Numbered from the stretch's first letter, positions 1-9,782 are shown. The stretch: 64,000 nt of DNA from Leptospira sp. (GCA_016742255.1 JACVCB010000001.1:1-64000), one strand, 5' to 3'. The notes: generated by a model from the sequence alone, not told the origin. A program made the numbers and translations.

Positions 1-831
<831 letters not shown>

Positions 832-843
832 CCATATTACAAT

Positions 844-865
844 ATACACGATCAAGATCGTGTAT
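844..865 (+). other. perfect hairpin just after 23S
   Basis: A perfect 10-bp inverted repeat (ATACACGATC, two-base loop, GATCGTGTAT) begins 12 bases after the inferred 23S 3' end. It has no T-run, so it is unlikely to be a terminator. A role in rRNA 3' end processing or transcript stability is an inference. Confidence 0.5.
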
Positions 866-898
866 GTCATTAATGCGTTGTTTGTTTTACTTTGTTCT

Positions 899-1037
899 GT
901 TTGGCGGTCTGCGCCGAACGACTTGGAAGCTAAGCCCCGAGGGCCACGCTTCCAGTCGGGTGCTCGCAGTCGCGGCAGTGCCGCTTGGTGCTCCGCAGGC
1001 TTTCCCTCATCGGGAAGATAGAACCTCTGTCGTATAT
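899..1037 (+). repeat. GC-rich hairpin-rich element, possible 5S rRNA remnant
   Basis: The stretch is far more GC-rich than its flanks and contains several inverted repeats: TTGGAAGC (923-930) with GCTTCCAG (948-955), and GCGGCA/TGCCGC around 972-984. Parts resemble 5S rRNA: GCCGAAC followed by GGAAGCTAAGCCC near 913-937 is like the conserved loop-B/helix-III segment, and CCCTCATCGGGAAGATAG near 1004-1021 is like the helix IV-V end. The normal 5' half of 5S is not recognisable and the centre is unlike any 5S I know. It may be a decayed 5S gene invaded by a dispersed repeat, or a repeat alone. A 71-codon ORF read across it (828-1043) has no coding character. The rest of the 832-1208 gap holds the flanking hairpin, a terminator and the hsdR promoter region. 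Confidence 0.4.
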
Positions 1038-1062
1038 AGTTGAAGAAGAGTAAGATAAGAAG

Positions 1063-1095
1063 AAGCCTTTGGTCGAAAGATCAGAGGCTTTTTTT
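1063..1095 (+). terminator. rho-independent terminator of the rRNA unit
   Basis: A 12-bp stem (AAGCCTTTGGTC / GATCAGAGGCTT, with G-T pairs), GAAA loop and a run of seven T follow the 23S region. It separates the rRNA transcript from the downstream hsd operon. Confidence 0.9.
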
Positions 1096-1158
1096 ATGTC
1101 CGGGGGGAAAGACAGATATTAATCCGAGGCAGATCCTTTTACTAACATATAAAAATAA

Positions 1159-1189
1159 TTGAATAAACTTAGTTTTCCGATAGTATAAC
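1159..1189 (+). promoter_or_regulatory. possible hsdR promoter
   Basis: TTGAAT (1159-1164) and TATAAC (1184-1189) resemble -35 and -10 boxes, but the 19-base spacing is long. They sit 20 bases before the start codon, with a GAGGAAA ribosome-binding site at about 1192. The assignment is weak. Confidence 0.3.
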
Positions 1190-1208
1190 GCGAGGAAAAC
1201 TATCCGAA

Positions 1209-4022
1209 ATGTCCTCTGAAAAGGAAACTCGCAAACAAATTATAGACAAACGTCTGTTTGAGGCTGGCTGGAATGTTGATGATCATTCTCAGGTGCTGTG
1301 TGAGTTTGAAATTGTTGTAGAGCCTATCAATGAATTTGAAAAGCCGAATTCAGTTTATCATGGATTGCGATTCAGTGATTATGTTCTTTTGGCAAAGGAT
1401 GGGAAACCGCTTGCTGTTGTTGAAGCAAAGAAGTCATCCGTTGACGCAGAGATCGGAAGAGAGCAGGCAAAACAATACTGTTATCAAATTCAAAAATCCA
1501 AGGGAGGTGAACTTCCCTTTTGTTTTTATACCAATGGACATGATATTTATTTTTGGGAAATCGAGCATAGTCCTCCTAGAAAGGTATATGGTTTTCCAAC
1601 GCGTGATGATTTGGAGCGTTATGCTTATTTAAGAAGAGCTAGGCGACCTCTTACTGGTGAACTAATTAATACTCGTATTGCGGGAAGAGACTTTCAAATT
1701 CAAGCAATCCGTTCCGTATTAGAAGCCGTGGAGAAGAAAAAGAGAAAGTTTCTTCTCGTGATGGCAACAGGAACTGGAAAAACGAGAACCTGTATTGCTC
1801 TAGTCGAAACTCTAATGCGCGCAGGTTGGGCAGAACGAGTTTTGTTTCTCGTTGATCGTATTTCCTTACGAGAACAGGCCTTGGATGCCTTTAAAGAATT
1901 TATCCCAAATGAGCCGAGTTGGCCCCATTCTGGTGAAACAGAGATTGCGAAAGATCGTCGGGTTTATGTTTCTACCTATCCTACGATGCTCAATATCATT
2001 CGTGATGAAAAAAATCCACTCTCTCCGCATTTTTTTGATTTGGTGGTTGTGGATGAAAGCCATCGTAGTATCTATAATACTTACCAAGAAATATTAGATT
2101 ATTTTAGTACGATGGTGCTTGGGCTTACGGCGACACCTACCAATGTCATTGATCATAATACCTTTAAACTCTTTGAATGTGAGGATGGAGTTCCTACCTT
2201 CGCCTATTCTTATGAAGAAGCGGTGAATCATATTCCACCTTATCTGTGTTCGTTTCAGGTGATGAAAATCAAAACTAAATTTCAAAATGAAGGAATTAAC
2301 AAACGAACCATTTCATTAGAAGACCAAAAACAATTGATTTTGGACGGAAAGGAAATTGAAGAAATCAATTACGAGGGAACGGAATTAGAGAAGACAGTCA
2401 CAAACCTTGGAACTAACACTCTCATAGTCAAACAATTTATGGATGAGTGTATTAAAGATCCCAATGGAGTGATTCCTGGGAAAAGTATTTTCTTTTGTGT
2501 CAATATAAAACATGCGCGGGCCATTGAATCTATTTTCAATACACTGTATCCTGAGTATAAAGGAGAATTGGCAAAGGTCATTGTATCGGAAGATCCGAGA
2601 GTGCATGGCAAAGGTGGACTTCTCGATCAGTTTAAGAAACAAGATATGCCACGCATTGGGATTAGTGTGGATATGTTGGATACGGGGATTGACATTCGCG
2701 AACTTGTAAATTTGGTCTTCGCCAAACCAGTGTATTCCTATACAAAGTTTTGGCAGATGATTGGTCGGGGGACTAGGCTACTTGATTCCGAAAGGACGAT
2801 TCCTTGGTGTTTGCAAAAAGACCAATTTCTTGTCCTGGATTGTTGGGATAATTTTGAATACTTTAAGTTGAATCCTAAGGGAAAGGAATTAAAAAACCAA
2901 ATTCCGATTCCTGTGAAATTGTTTGGGCTTCGAGTGGATAAATTGGAAAAGGCGATGGAGCTTGGTGAAGCAAGTATCGTATCTAATGAAATCGAAAAAC
3001 TAAAAAAACAAATCGAAAGCTTACCAGAAAATTCCATCGTCATCAAAGATGCAAAGTCCGATTTAGTACGGACCAAAGATCCTAATTTTTGGAATTCGTT
3101 TTCGGGAAGTGCGGGAAAGGAATCGATTCGAATTTTACGAGAAGTGATCAAACCACTCTTTCGCACTGTCTCCAATGTGGATTTCAAAGCCATGCGATTC
3201 GAAAGGGATGTGCTTGAAGTCTCAATTGCCAAGTTAGAAGACGATGCCGAAAAATTTGAAACTTTAAAAATGGGTGTGATCGAAACCATCTCAGACCTTC
3301 CTTTGTCAGTGAATACTGTGGCTATGGAGGAGGAACTGATTCGCAAAGCGCAGACCAATGCCTATTGGGCGAACATATCTGAAAGAGAGTTTGATAATTT
3401 GGTCATAAAACTTTCTCCCCTATTAAAATTTATTGAAGCTGGTGGAGAGGAGCGAGCCTTTGCCAAGTTTGATTTGCGAGATGTTGTGGTAGAAAAAGAA
3501 TATGTGGAGTTTGGTCCCCAACATGAATCGGTGAGTATCACTCGTTATAAAGAACTTGTAGAAGAAAAAATCAAAGAACTCACATCCTCCAATCCTATTT
3601 TACAAAAACTCCAATCGGGAAATGTGCTTTCGGAATCGGAAGTGCACTCGCTTGCCGAAGACCTGCATGAAGAACATCCGAACATCACTGTTGATCTCTT
3701 GCGCCGTGTGTACCAAAACAGAAAGGCAAAACTTGTTCAATTTTTGAAACATATCCTTGGCATCGAGAGGCTTTCCAGTTTTCCTGAAATCGTGACCCAA
3801 TCCTTTGAACGTTTTATCCAGGAACATAGTTATTTGACTGCAAGGCAGATGCAGTTTTTGGATCTCTTAAAACACTTTATTTTGGAACGGGAAACACTTA
3901 CCAAAAAGGATTTGATCCAAGCTCCGTTTACACAGATCCATCCCGATGGGATTCGTGGGATTTTTACTCCGAAAGAAATTGATGAAATATTAATATTAAC
4001 AGATAAGGTACTCGCCGCATAA
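1209..4022 (+). CDS. hsdR: type I restriction enzyme R subunit (HsdR)
   Basis: This is the ATP-dependent translocase and nuclease subunit of a type I restriction-modification complex in the cytoplasm. Residues 57-74 carry the N-terminal nuclease signature (D57, then E72-A-K74, the PD-(D/E)xK core). The SF2 helicase motor follows: Walker A ATGTGKT at 186-192, DESH at 282-285, TATP at 307-310 and the arginine-finger motif GRGTR at 519-523. The remaining third is the C-terminal region that binds the methylase. At 937 residues it fits the EcoEI-like HsdR family. The ATG has a GAGGAAA ribosome-binding site. Its stop overlaps the hsdM start by one base (TAATG), so the two are translationally coupled. 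No lesion is visible. Confidence 0.95.
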   Translation: MSSEKETRKQIIDKRLFEAGWNVDDHSQVLCEFEIVVEPINEFEKPNSVYHGLRFSDYVLLAKDGKPLAVVEAKKSSVDAEIGREQAKQYCYQIQKSKGGELPFCFYTNGHDIYFWEIEHSPPRKVYGFPTRDDLERYAYLRRARRPLTGELINTRIAGRDFQIQAIRSVLEAVEKKKRKFLLVMATGTGKTRTCIALVETLMRAGWAERVLFLVDRISLREQALDAFKEFIPNEPSWPHSGETEIAKDRRVYVSTYPTMLNIIRDEKNPLSPHFFDLVVVDESHRSIYNTYQEILDYFSTMVLGLTATPTNVIDHNTFKLFECEDGVPTFAYSYEEAVNHIPPYLCSFQVMKIKTKFQNEGINKRTISLEDQKQLILDGKEIEEINYEGTELEKTVTNLGTNTLIVKQFMDECIKDPNGVIPGKSIFFCVNIKHARAIESIFNTLYPEYKGELAKVIVSEDPRVHGKGGLLDQFKKQDMPRIGISVDMLDTGIDIRELVNLVFAKPVYSYTKFWQMIGRGTRLLDSERTIPWCLQKDQFLVLDCWDNFEYFKLNPKGKELKNQIPIPVKLFGLRVDKLEKAMELGEASIVSNEIEKLKKQIESLPENSIVIKDAKSDLVRTKDPNFWNSFSGSAGKESIRILREVIKPLFRTVSNVDFKAMRFERDVLEVSIAKLEDDAEKFETLKMGVIETISDLPLSVNTVAMEEELIRKAQTNAYWANISEREFDNLVIKLSPLLKFIEAGGEERAFAKFDLRDVVVEKEYVEFGPQHESVSITRYKELVEEKIKELTSSNPILQKLQSGNVLSESEVHSLAEDLHEEHPNITVDLLRRVYQNRKAKLVQFLKHILGIERLSSFPEIVTQSFERFIQEHSYLTARQMQFLDLLKHFILERETLTKKDLIQAPFTQIHPDGIRGIFTPKEIDEILILTDKVLAA

Positions 4023-5599
4023 TGGTCTCTTTTAATTCCACTCTCAAATCACAAATCGACAAACTATGGAATCTATTTTGGAGTGGTGGGATTTCCAATC
4101 CACTCACAGCTATTGAACAAATTACCTATCTCATCTTTATGAAACAGATCGATGATTTGGACACCAAACGGATGCGAGACGCTGAATTTACAGGTGAAAA
4201 ATTCGTATCTCGGTTTCAGGGAAAGTATAAGGTTCCTGGCAGTAATGAAACCATCGCCAAATCGGAGTTACGCTGGAGTGAATTCAAACACAAACCCGCC
4301 GAAGAGATGTTACTCCATGTCCAAACCAAAGTATTCCCATTTTTAAAGGAACTGGATGGTGGGTCGCCATTTACCAAATCAATGGCCAATGCTGTTTTTA
4401 TTATGCCCAAACCTTCCCTTCTTGTGGAAGCAATTGGGATCATTGAAAAAATCTTTGAAGAGATTGAAAGAGATGCCACGGAGGGTGGTCATGCCTTCCA
4501 AGACATCCAAGGTGATGTGTATGAAATGCTCCTCAGTGAAATTGCCACTTCTGGTAAAAACGGACAATTTCGCACACCAAGGCATATTATCAAACTCATG
4601 GCAGAATTGGTAAGGCCACAATTGGGGCAAAGGGTAGCTGACCCCGCTTGCGGAACAGGTGGGTTTTTGCTCGGCGCCTATCAGTACATTTTGACCGACC
4701 TTGCCAAAAAAAATCACAAATCCAAAACGTCGAAGGTGACGGAAGTAGATGAAGACGGATTTGAAAGGGCTGTGATTAGTTCGGGGCTAACCGAAAAAGC
4801 CAAATCCATTTTGGAATCTAGTTTTTATGGATTTGATATTGATACAACGATGGTGCGCCTTGGGCTTATGAATCTCATGATGCATGGCATTGACCAACCG
4901 CATATTGATTATAAGGACACACTCAGTAAGTCTTATAATGAAGATAGCCAGTTCGATGTGGTGCTTGCCAATCCTCCGTTTACAGGCAATATTGATAAGG
5001 GAGATATCAACGAAGAATTTTCTCTTCCTACAACCAAAACTGAACTTTTGTTTATCGAACGAATCTTTCGGATGTTAAAGATTGGAGGCACATCGGCCGT
5101 GATTGTGCCCCAAGGGGTTCTTTTTGGAAGTGGCAAGGCATTTGTGGAAGCTCGTAAACTCCTTGTCGAACAATCGGAATTGAAAGCTGTCATTACCATG
5201 CCAAGCGGGGTATTTAAACCGTATGCTGGTGTGAGTACTGCCATCCTACTTTTTACCAAAGGGGGAACCACCGAACAAGTTTGGTTTTATGATATGGAAG
5301 CCGACGGGTATACTCTCGACGACAAACGCACCAAAATCGAAACTACTGACCTTCCCGACATTGTCACGAAGTTCCAATCCCGCGAGCCCAAAAAACCAAA
5401 CGATCGCAAGGCGAAGTATTTTTTTGTTCCCAAGGCAGAGATCGTAGCCGAGGGTTACGACCTTTCTATGAGCAAATTCAAAGAAGATGTCTTTACAGAA
5501 GTGAGTTATGAGTCGCCGAAAGTGATTTTGGAAAAACTAAAAGATTTGGAAGAAGAGATTGGGAAGGGATTGGATGAGCTTGCGGGGATGATGCGGTGA
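4022..5599 (+). CDS. hsdM: type I DNA methyltransferase M subunit (HsdM)
   Basis: This 525-residue protein is the N6-adenine methyltransferase subunit that protects host DNA and forms the core of the HsdR2M2S complex. An N-terminal helical domain (about 1-150) precedes the catalytic domain. The S-adenosylmethionine motif DPACGTGGF is at 207-215 and the catalytic NPPF motif at 317-320, both intact. The C-terminus has a short acidic helical segment of the type that packs against HsdS. The start is fixed by the TAATG overlap with hsdR. The gene ends in a TGATG overlap with a small ORF lying between it and hsdS, an unusual arrangement because hsdM and hsdS normally adjoin. Confidence 0.95.
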   Translation: MVSFNSTLKSQIDKLWNLFWSGGISNPLTAIEQITYLIFMKQIDDLDTKRMRDAEFTGEKFVSRFQGKYKVPGSNETIAKSELRWSEFKHKPAEEMLLHVQTKVFPFLKELDGGSPFTKSMANAVFIMPKPSLLVEAIGIIEKIFEEIERDATEGGHAFQDIQGDVYEMLLSEIATSGKNGQFRTPRHIIKLMAELVRPQLGQRVADPACGTGGFLLGAYQYILTDLAKKNHKSKTSKVTEVDEDGFERAVISSGLTEKAKSILESSFYGFDIDTTMVRLGLMNLMMHGIDQPHIDYKDTLSKSYNEDSQFDVVLANPPFTGNIDKGDINEEFSLPTTKTELLFIERIFRMLKIGGTSAVIVPQGVLFGSGKAFVEARKLLVEQSELKAVITMPSGVFKPYAGVSTAILLFTKGGTTEQVWFYDMEADGYTLDDKRTKIETTDLPDIVTKFQSREPKKPNDRKAKYFFVPKAEIVAEGYDLSMSKFKEDVFTEVSYESPKVILEKLKDLEEEIGKGLDELAGMMR

Positions 5600-5871
5600 T
5601 GCTTCGATCCGAATCCTACGGATTCTACTCAGCATCCTTATTAGATAGAAACATGTCTCGGTCACTGAGTAGCGAAGCGTATCGAAGTGACCGGTATGGA
5701 GTTGAAGGAGTCTGGAAAGTATGTTTTGAATTCCTGCGAAATTTTAACTCTCTCAAATATGGCGTGAATGAAGAATCTTCTTTTAACTGGGATAATTTAG
5801 GAATAGCGTTTTACTTCGGCTTGAATGAACCTGCTTCGATAAACTCTGCAATCTCAGGGAAGAAGTTATGA
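5599..5871 (+). CDS. small ORF between hsdM and hsdS, containing a repeat
   Basis: I do not recognise this 90-codon frame. Its ATG overlaps the hsdM stop by one base and its TGA overlaps the hsdS start (ATGA), so it is positioned like a translated gene of the operon. Residues about 5-40 are encoded by repeat-like DNA with two hairpins (5611-5625 and 5659-5693), giving a serine-rich low-complexity stretch. The second half (about 40-90) looks more like ordinary protein sequence with aromatic residues. It could be a real small protein, a leader that keeps ribosomes moving into hsdS, or a repeat insertion that happens to be open. A GTG three bases upstream is an alternative start. Confidence 0.35.
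   Translation: MLRSESYGFYSASLLDRNMSRSLSSEAYRSDRYGVEGVWKVCFEFLRNFNSLKYGVNEESSFNWDNLGIAFYFGLNEPASINSAISGKKL
5611..5693 (+). repeat. REP-like palindromic element
   Basis: Two inverted repeats lie in the hsdM-hsdS gap: GAATCC (5611-5616) with GGATTC (5620-5625), and CGGTCACT (5659-5666) with AGTGACCG (5686-5693) around a GC-rich loop. The second resembles short palindromic elements scattered through many bacterial genomes (reverse strand CTTCGATACGCTTCGC...). Only one copy is in this window, so dispersal is an inference. Confidence 0.5.
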
Positions 5872-7064
5872 ATCTACCTCTCAAAAAACTTGGAGATGTG
5901 GCCCAAATACTTAACGGTTATGCTTTTAAAAGTAGTGGCTATGTAGATCAAGGGATTCGAATTATTAGAATTACAAATGTTCAAAAAGGGAAAATACAAG
6001 ATATTAATCCGCAGTATTTTCCAAGTTCCTCAATAAATGAAATCTCAAACTATCTGTTGAATGATGGCGATCTTTTGATTTCATTGACGGGAAATGTTGG
6101 AAGAGTCGGGATAATTACTAAAGAGTTTCTACCTGCTGCCTTAAATCAACGAGTGGGTTGTATAAGAGTAAGAAATAACGAAGACATAAACATAGAATAT
6201 TTATATCAATATATGAATACAGATTCGTTCGAGAAACTTTGTATAAATAATTCGAATGGAGTAGCACAACTAAATCTTAGCACAAAGTGGCTTGAAAGCC
6301 ACCAAATCCCCCTCCCTCCCTTAGAAGACCAAATCCATATTGCGAACGTTTTGTCCAGAGCTGAGGCACTGATTGCCAAACGAAAAGAGAGTTTGGCCTT
6401 GTTAGATGCATATTTGAAGAGTGTGTTTTTGGAAATGTTTGGGGATCCGGTGCGGAATGAGAAGGGCTGGGAAAGGGTTACAATTAGGGACTTAGTTTCT
6501 GAAGTTAAGTATGGAACTAGTAAATCTGCTGGCGGCGGTAAATATAAATATCTGAGAATGAACAATATCACAAGCGAAGGTTATTGGGACTTTACGAACT
6601 TAAAGACTATTAGCATTAAAGATGCGGAAAAAGAAAAATACTCACTTAAAAAAAATGATTTAGTATTCAATCGAACAAATTCAAAAGAATTGGTCGGTAA
6701 AACAGCTGTTTACAATAGCGATGAGGAAGTAATAATAGCAGGTTATCTAATCCGAATTAGGACAAATAGTCAAGCTAACCCATATTTTATTTGGGGATAT
6801 TTGAATTCTAAAGCTGGTAAATTGAGGCTCTTTAACCTCTGCCGAAATATTGTAGGGATGGCAAATATCAATGCACAGGAACTTCAGGATATTCCAATTC
6901 TGTTCCCTCCCCTAACTCTCCAAAACCAATTTGCGGCGGTGGTGGAAAAGGTGGAAGCCTTGAAGGAGACGTACCAAAAGAGTTTGGTGGAATTGGAAAA
7001 TTTGTATGGTAGTTTGAGTCAGAGGGCGTTTCGGGGGGAGCTGGGTGAAAATCAATCGCTTTAA
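5868..7064 (+). CDS. hsdS: type I restriction specificity subunit (HsdS)
   Basis: This subunit chooses the bipartite DNA target for methylation and cleavage. The 398 residues show the expected two-repeat plan: target-recognition domain 1 (about 1-145), a central conserved helical spacer (about 148-192, with PLPPLEDQ at 148-155), target-recognition domain 2 (about 200-340) and a C-terminal conserved helix (from FPPLTLQNQ at about 346). The two recognition domains are unlike each other, so the target should be asymmetric; the bases cannot be read from sequence. The start ATG overlaps the preceding small ORF. The 3' end overlaps the next gene, which starts with GTG at 7045. Confidence 0.93.
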   Translation: MNLPLKKLGDVAQILNGYAFKSSGYVDQGIRIIRITNVQKGKIQDINPQYFPSSSINEISNYLLNDGDLLISLTGNVGRVGIITKEFLPAALNQRVGCIRVRNNEDINIEYLYQYMNTDSFEKLCINNSNGVAQLNLSTKWLESHQIPLPPLEDQIHIANVLSRAEALIAKRKESLALLDAYLKSVFLEMFGDPVRNEKGWERVTIRDLVSEVKYGTSKSAGGGKYKYLRMNNITSEGYWDFTNLKTISIKDAEKEKYSLKKNDLVFNRTNSKELVGKTAVYNSDEEVIIAGYLIRIRTNSQANPYFIWGYLNSKAGKLRLFNLCRNIVGMANINAQELQDIPILFPPLTLQNQFAAVVEKVEALKETYQKSLVELENLYGSLSQRAFRGELGENQSL

Positions 7065-8631
7065 ATTATTGTCTTCATTTCGCGGATTAACTGCTGGTTA
7101 CGAAATAAAATTCTCTACTGAACCAAATCCAGAAAGAATTGAACCAATATGTTTTGTTGGGCTGAATGGTTCAGGAAAATCGAATATACTTGAGGCATTA
7201 TCTGAAGCATTTTTTTATTTAGAAGCTTATTCAAAAGAAATTTCAAAATCGGAATATTTAATATATGAAACAGAATTTGGTTTTGAAATTGAATACGAAC
7301 TAGATCCTACATGGCAGGAGTCAAACGCTTTTTGGGAAAAATTAGGAGAAATCAACTGGTCGGTTAATGAAACTATAAAAATTCAGTTTATAAAATTGCA
7401 AAAGAAATTGCCTGAGATGAAAATACATTTAGGAGAAAAGAGCATTATTGTAAGCGATCCAGAATATTTCATACTCCCTAATAGAATTATTGCTTATACC
7501 TCAGGGATGAATGAACTAATTAGTAATCCATTTCATAAGATAGATTTCTTTTATATCGAAAGCTTGAGGGATCAATCTAGAAATCTCGACATATATAGAC
7601 CTCAAATGAATAGAATGTTTTTGTTGGATTATGAAGCAAATAAAATTGCAACTGTTTGCTCTCAAATTTACAGCAAAGATAATAAAATTAATTTATTAAA
7701 TCAGGAGTTAAAAATAGAAGAGTTGGTGTCATTTTCAATTTACGTACGATTAGACAGGCCTAATTATAAAGATTTTAAATTTCCATCATCGATTAACCTA
7801 ATAATTGAGAAACTTTTAAGTTGTTCAGAAGAAATTGTCAGCTTAGATAGAAAATCGAAAAAGAAAAAATTATTCTTTAAAATAAATTCCGATACTCGAA
7901 ATTTATTTCATAATAATTGGGAAGATGCATATAATTTGTTTCGGGATTTATATCGACTTCGGTTGATGAATATTTTTCTAAATTCTGATACTAACATAAA
8001 AAGAGCCAGACATTTGAAACTAGGAAAAAATCTGAATTCTTGGCTTCAAAAACCCGCTCCAATTAACCAAATTTTTTATATAGATGAAATTATTTTTAAA
8101 AATCAAAAAAATGAAAACATATACTATAAACATTTATCAGATGGTGAACACCAATTACTGCATTCTCTCAGTGGTTTAATGCTTCTTGAGTCAAAGAATT
8201 CGATATTCATTTTTGATGAACCAGATACTCATTTCAATCCAGAGTGGCGTTCAAAATATATTTCATTATTGAATGAGGTTTTAAAGGAGAAAGTCAAAGA
8301 ACAAGTGATATTCCTAACATCGCATTCACCATTTGTGATTTCCGATTGCAAACCTGAAAATGTTTATATATTTAATAAAAATGAGAATCCAAAGTCAGCA
8401 AAAGATGTAGAATTCAACACTTTTGGAGCAAGTATAGATAATATTTTGAAGAATTTTTTTGGAAATAAAAATCTTATTTCTGAATATTCCTATAATGTTT
8501 TGAAGAAATTAATTGAGGAAGGAACCGCTGAAGAATTGAGAAATGCAATTGATGAATTTGGAGAGTCAAGTGAAAAACAGTTTTTATTTAGAAAACTATA
8601 TGAGAAAAATCTAGCTGACAATGTTGACTAA
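7045..8631 (+). CDS. AAA/ABC-type ATPase of a Septu-like defence pair
   Basis: This 528-residue soluble ATPase has Walker A GLNGSGKS at 39-46, an ABC-type signature LSDGE at 364-368, Walker B with IFDEPDTH at about 389-396 and a switch histidine in TSHSP at 425-429. That order matches SMC/ABC-like ATPases of defence systems such as PtuA, and ATPases found beside type I restriction loci. No TOPRIM or nuclease motif is visible at the C-terminus, which argues against GajA or OLD. The GTG start lies inside hsdS (20-base overlap) behind a GGGGGGAG ribosome-binding site. The next gene, an HNH nuclease, overlaps it by 11 bases. Composition is clearly more AT-rich than hsdRMS, suggesting a separate origin. 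The Septu assignment is an inference. Confidence 0.8.
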   Translation: MKINRFKLLSSFRGLTAGYEIKFSTEPNPERIEPICFVGLNGSGKSNILEALSEAFFYLEAYSKEISKSEYLIYETEFGFEIEYELDPTWQESNAFWEKLGEINWSVNETIKIQFIKLQKKLPEMKIHLGEKSIIVSDPEYFILPNRIIAYTSGMNELISNPFHKIDFFYIESLRDQSRNLDIYRPQMNRMFLLDYEANKIATVCSQIYSKDNKINLLNQELKIEELVSFSIYVRLDRPNYKDFKFPSSINLIIEKLLSCSEEIVSLDRKSKKKKLFFKINSDTRNLFHNNWEDAYNLFRDLYRLRLMNIFLNSDTNIKRARHLKLGKNLNSWLQKPAPINQIFYIDEIIFKNQKNENIYYKHLSDGEHQLLHSLSGLMLLESKNSIFIFDEPDTHFNPEWRSKYISLLNEVLKEKVKEQVIFLTSHSPFVISDCKPENVYIFNKNENPKSAKDVEFNTFGASIDNILKNFFGNKNLISEYSYNVLKKLIEEGTAEELRNAIDEFGESSEKQFLFRKLYEKNLADNVD

Positions 8632-9691
8632 TTTAGCTCCGCTTAATTCACCATTAAGTAGGATACAGGAAATTCCTGTTACTTTCTTTCAAAACATAGA
8701 AAATGCTCAGATTTTTGATGACAATTTATTTCCTGATTGGGTAGATTCTGTCTTCGTAGGAACGGAGCTAAAGGCCAAATTTAAAACTATTTACATTAAA
8801 TACAAATTAATTCCAGAAACTGTTGAAAGACTAAAAATTATAGATGCGTTTACACACAATAATCGAATAGTAGATTTGTGCAATAATCACCCAGATATAA
8901 AATTTATTCCATTAGATAATTTAGATAAAACGATACAAAATGAAATAAAAGAAGTGTTTTCATATCTCTATAACTCTGCCATTAATCATCCTGGATTTAC
9001 TGCTTTTATTAACGATACTTTGAGTGATACGATTGATCGCTTCATTATCGATAACAAAATTCAAATATGCCCTATATGTGGTTTAGAAGGATATGTTAAT
9101 CTTAAGGGCCAGTCCAGGATAGCTTTAGATCATTGGCTGAGTAAAGATATATTTCCTGTTACATCCGTAAACTTTGATAATTTACTTCCAATTGGTGAAA
9201 AATGTAATTCTAGACCTGCGAAAGGAAATAAAAATATCCTACATGATGAATCCGGTAATCGAACAAAAGTTTTTTATCCATATTTAAGTCATCATTCAGT
9301 TGAAGCTAAGTTCATATATCATAAAGAGCCATCAATTGATCCATCTAGTAATTCAGATTGGAGTTTTGATATTTATCCAAAGGTACAAAGTGAAATGTAT
9401 TTATTTGAGAGCTGGAACTCTATTTTTAATATTTTAATTCGATATAGAGATTATGTAAGGAAATATATTTTACCACTCTGGGAGAACGAATATAAATCGT
9501 TTATAGATGAATCTGAAATTGGACATGCTAACAGTATCAACGAGTTAAAAGAGAAATTTAAATTATGGAAATTATCGTTTAAATTAAAATTAACACCGGG
9601 GGCTATTGCCTATAGATCATTCATTGACAATTTGATAGAAAATTGCAGCGATGCATATTTATATTCCCTTTTTGAAAATCTTAAAAGATAA
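8621..9691 (+). CDS. HNH endonuclease partner of the ATPase (PtuB-like)
   Basis: This 356-residue protein carries an HNH-type zinc/metal motif in its middle: C150-x2-C153, then D170-H171 in ALDHWLSK, N187 in FDNLLPIG and C195-N196 followed by K201-G-N-K204. That layout (paired cysteines, DH, NL, CN..K) is the one seen in PtuB-like and related HNH nucleases. The C150/C153 and C195 positions suggest a structural zinc. The N-terminal 145 residues and C-terminal 145 residues are unrecognised. It overlaps the ATPase by 11 bases, so the two are almost certainly co-translated and probably act as one ATP-gated DNA nuclease. A hairpin terminator follows at 9783-9819. Confidence 0.8.
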   Translation: MLTNLAPLNSPLSRIQEIPVTFFQNIENAQIFDDNLFPDWVDSVFVGTELKAKFKTIYIKYKLIPETVERLKIIDAFTHNNRIVDLCNNHPDIKFIPLDNLDKTIQNEIKEVFSYLYNSAINHPGFTAFINDTLSDTIDRFIIDNKIQICPICGLEGYVNLKGQSRIALDHWLSKDIFPVTSVNFDNLLPIGEKCNSRPAKGNKNILHDESGNRTKVFYPYLSHHSVEAKFIYHKEPSIDPSSNSDWSFDIYPKVQSEMYLFESWNSIFNILIRYRDYVRKYILPLWENEYKSFIDESEIGHANSINELKEKFKLWKLSFKLKLTPGAIAYRSFIDNLIENCSDAYLYSLFENLKR

Positions 9692-9782
9692 GGTAATTCT
9701 AATTAAATGTTTTCTGAAACAATATTATCGAATTTTGCTGATTTGCTGGTAAACATTCCGTTCCTTTTGGTAGGCTACTGTT

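Noticed and set aside
2738..3358. 206-codon minus-strand ORF
   Set aside because: Long but antisense to hsdR, whose frame is clearly coding with conserved motifs; serine-rich shadow composition.
7045..8631. Gabija GajA or OLD-family nuclease
   Set aside because: No TOPRIM acidic motif is visible in the C-terminal part, and the neighbour is an HNH nuclease rather than a UvrD-like helicase.
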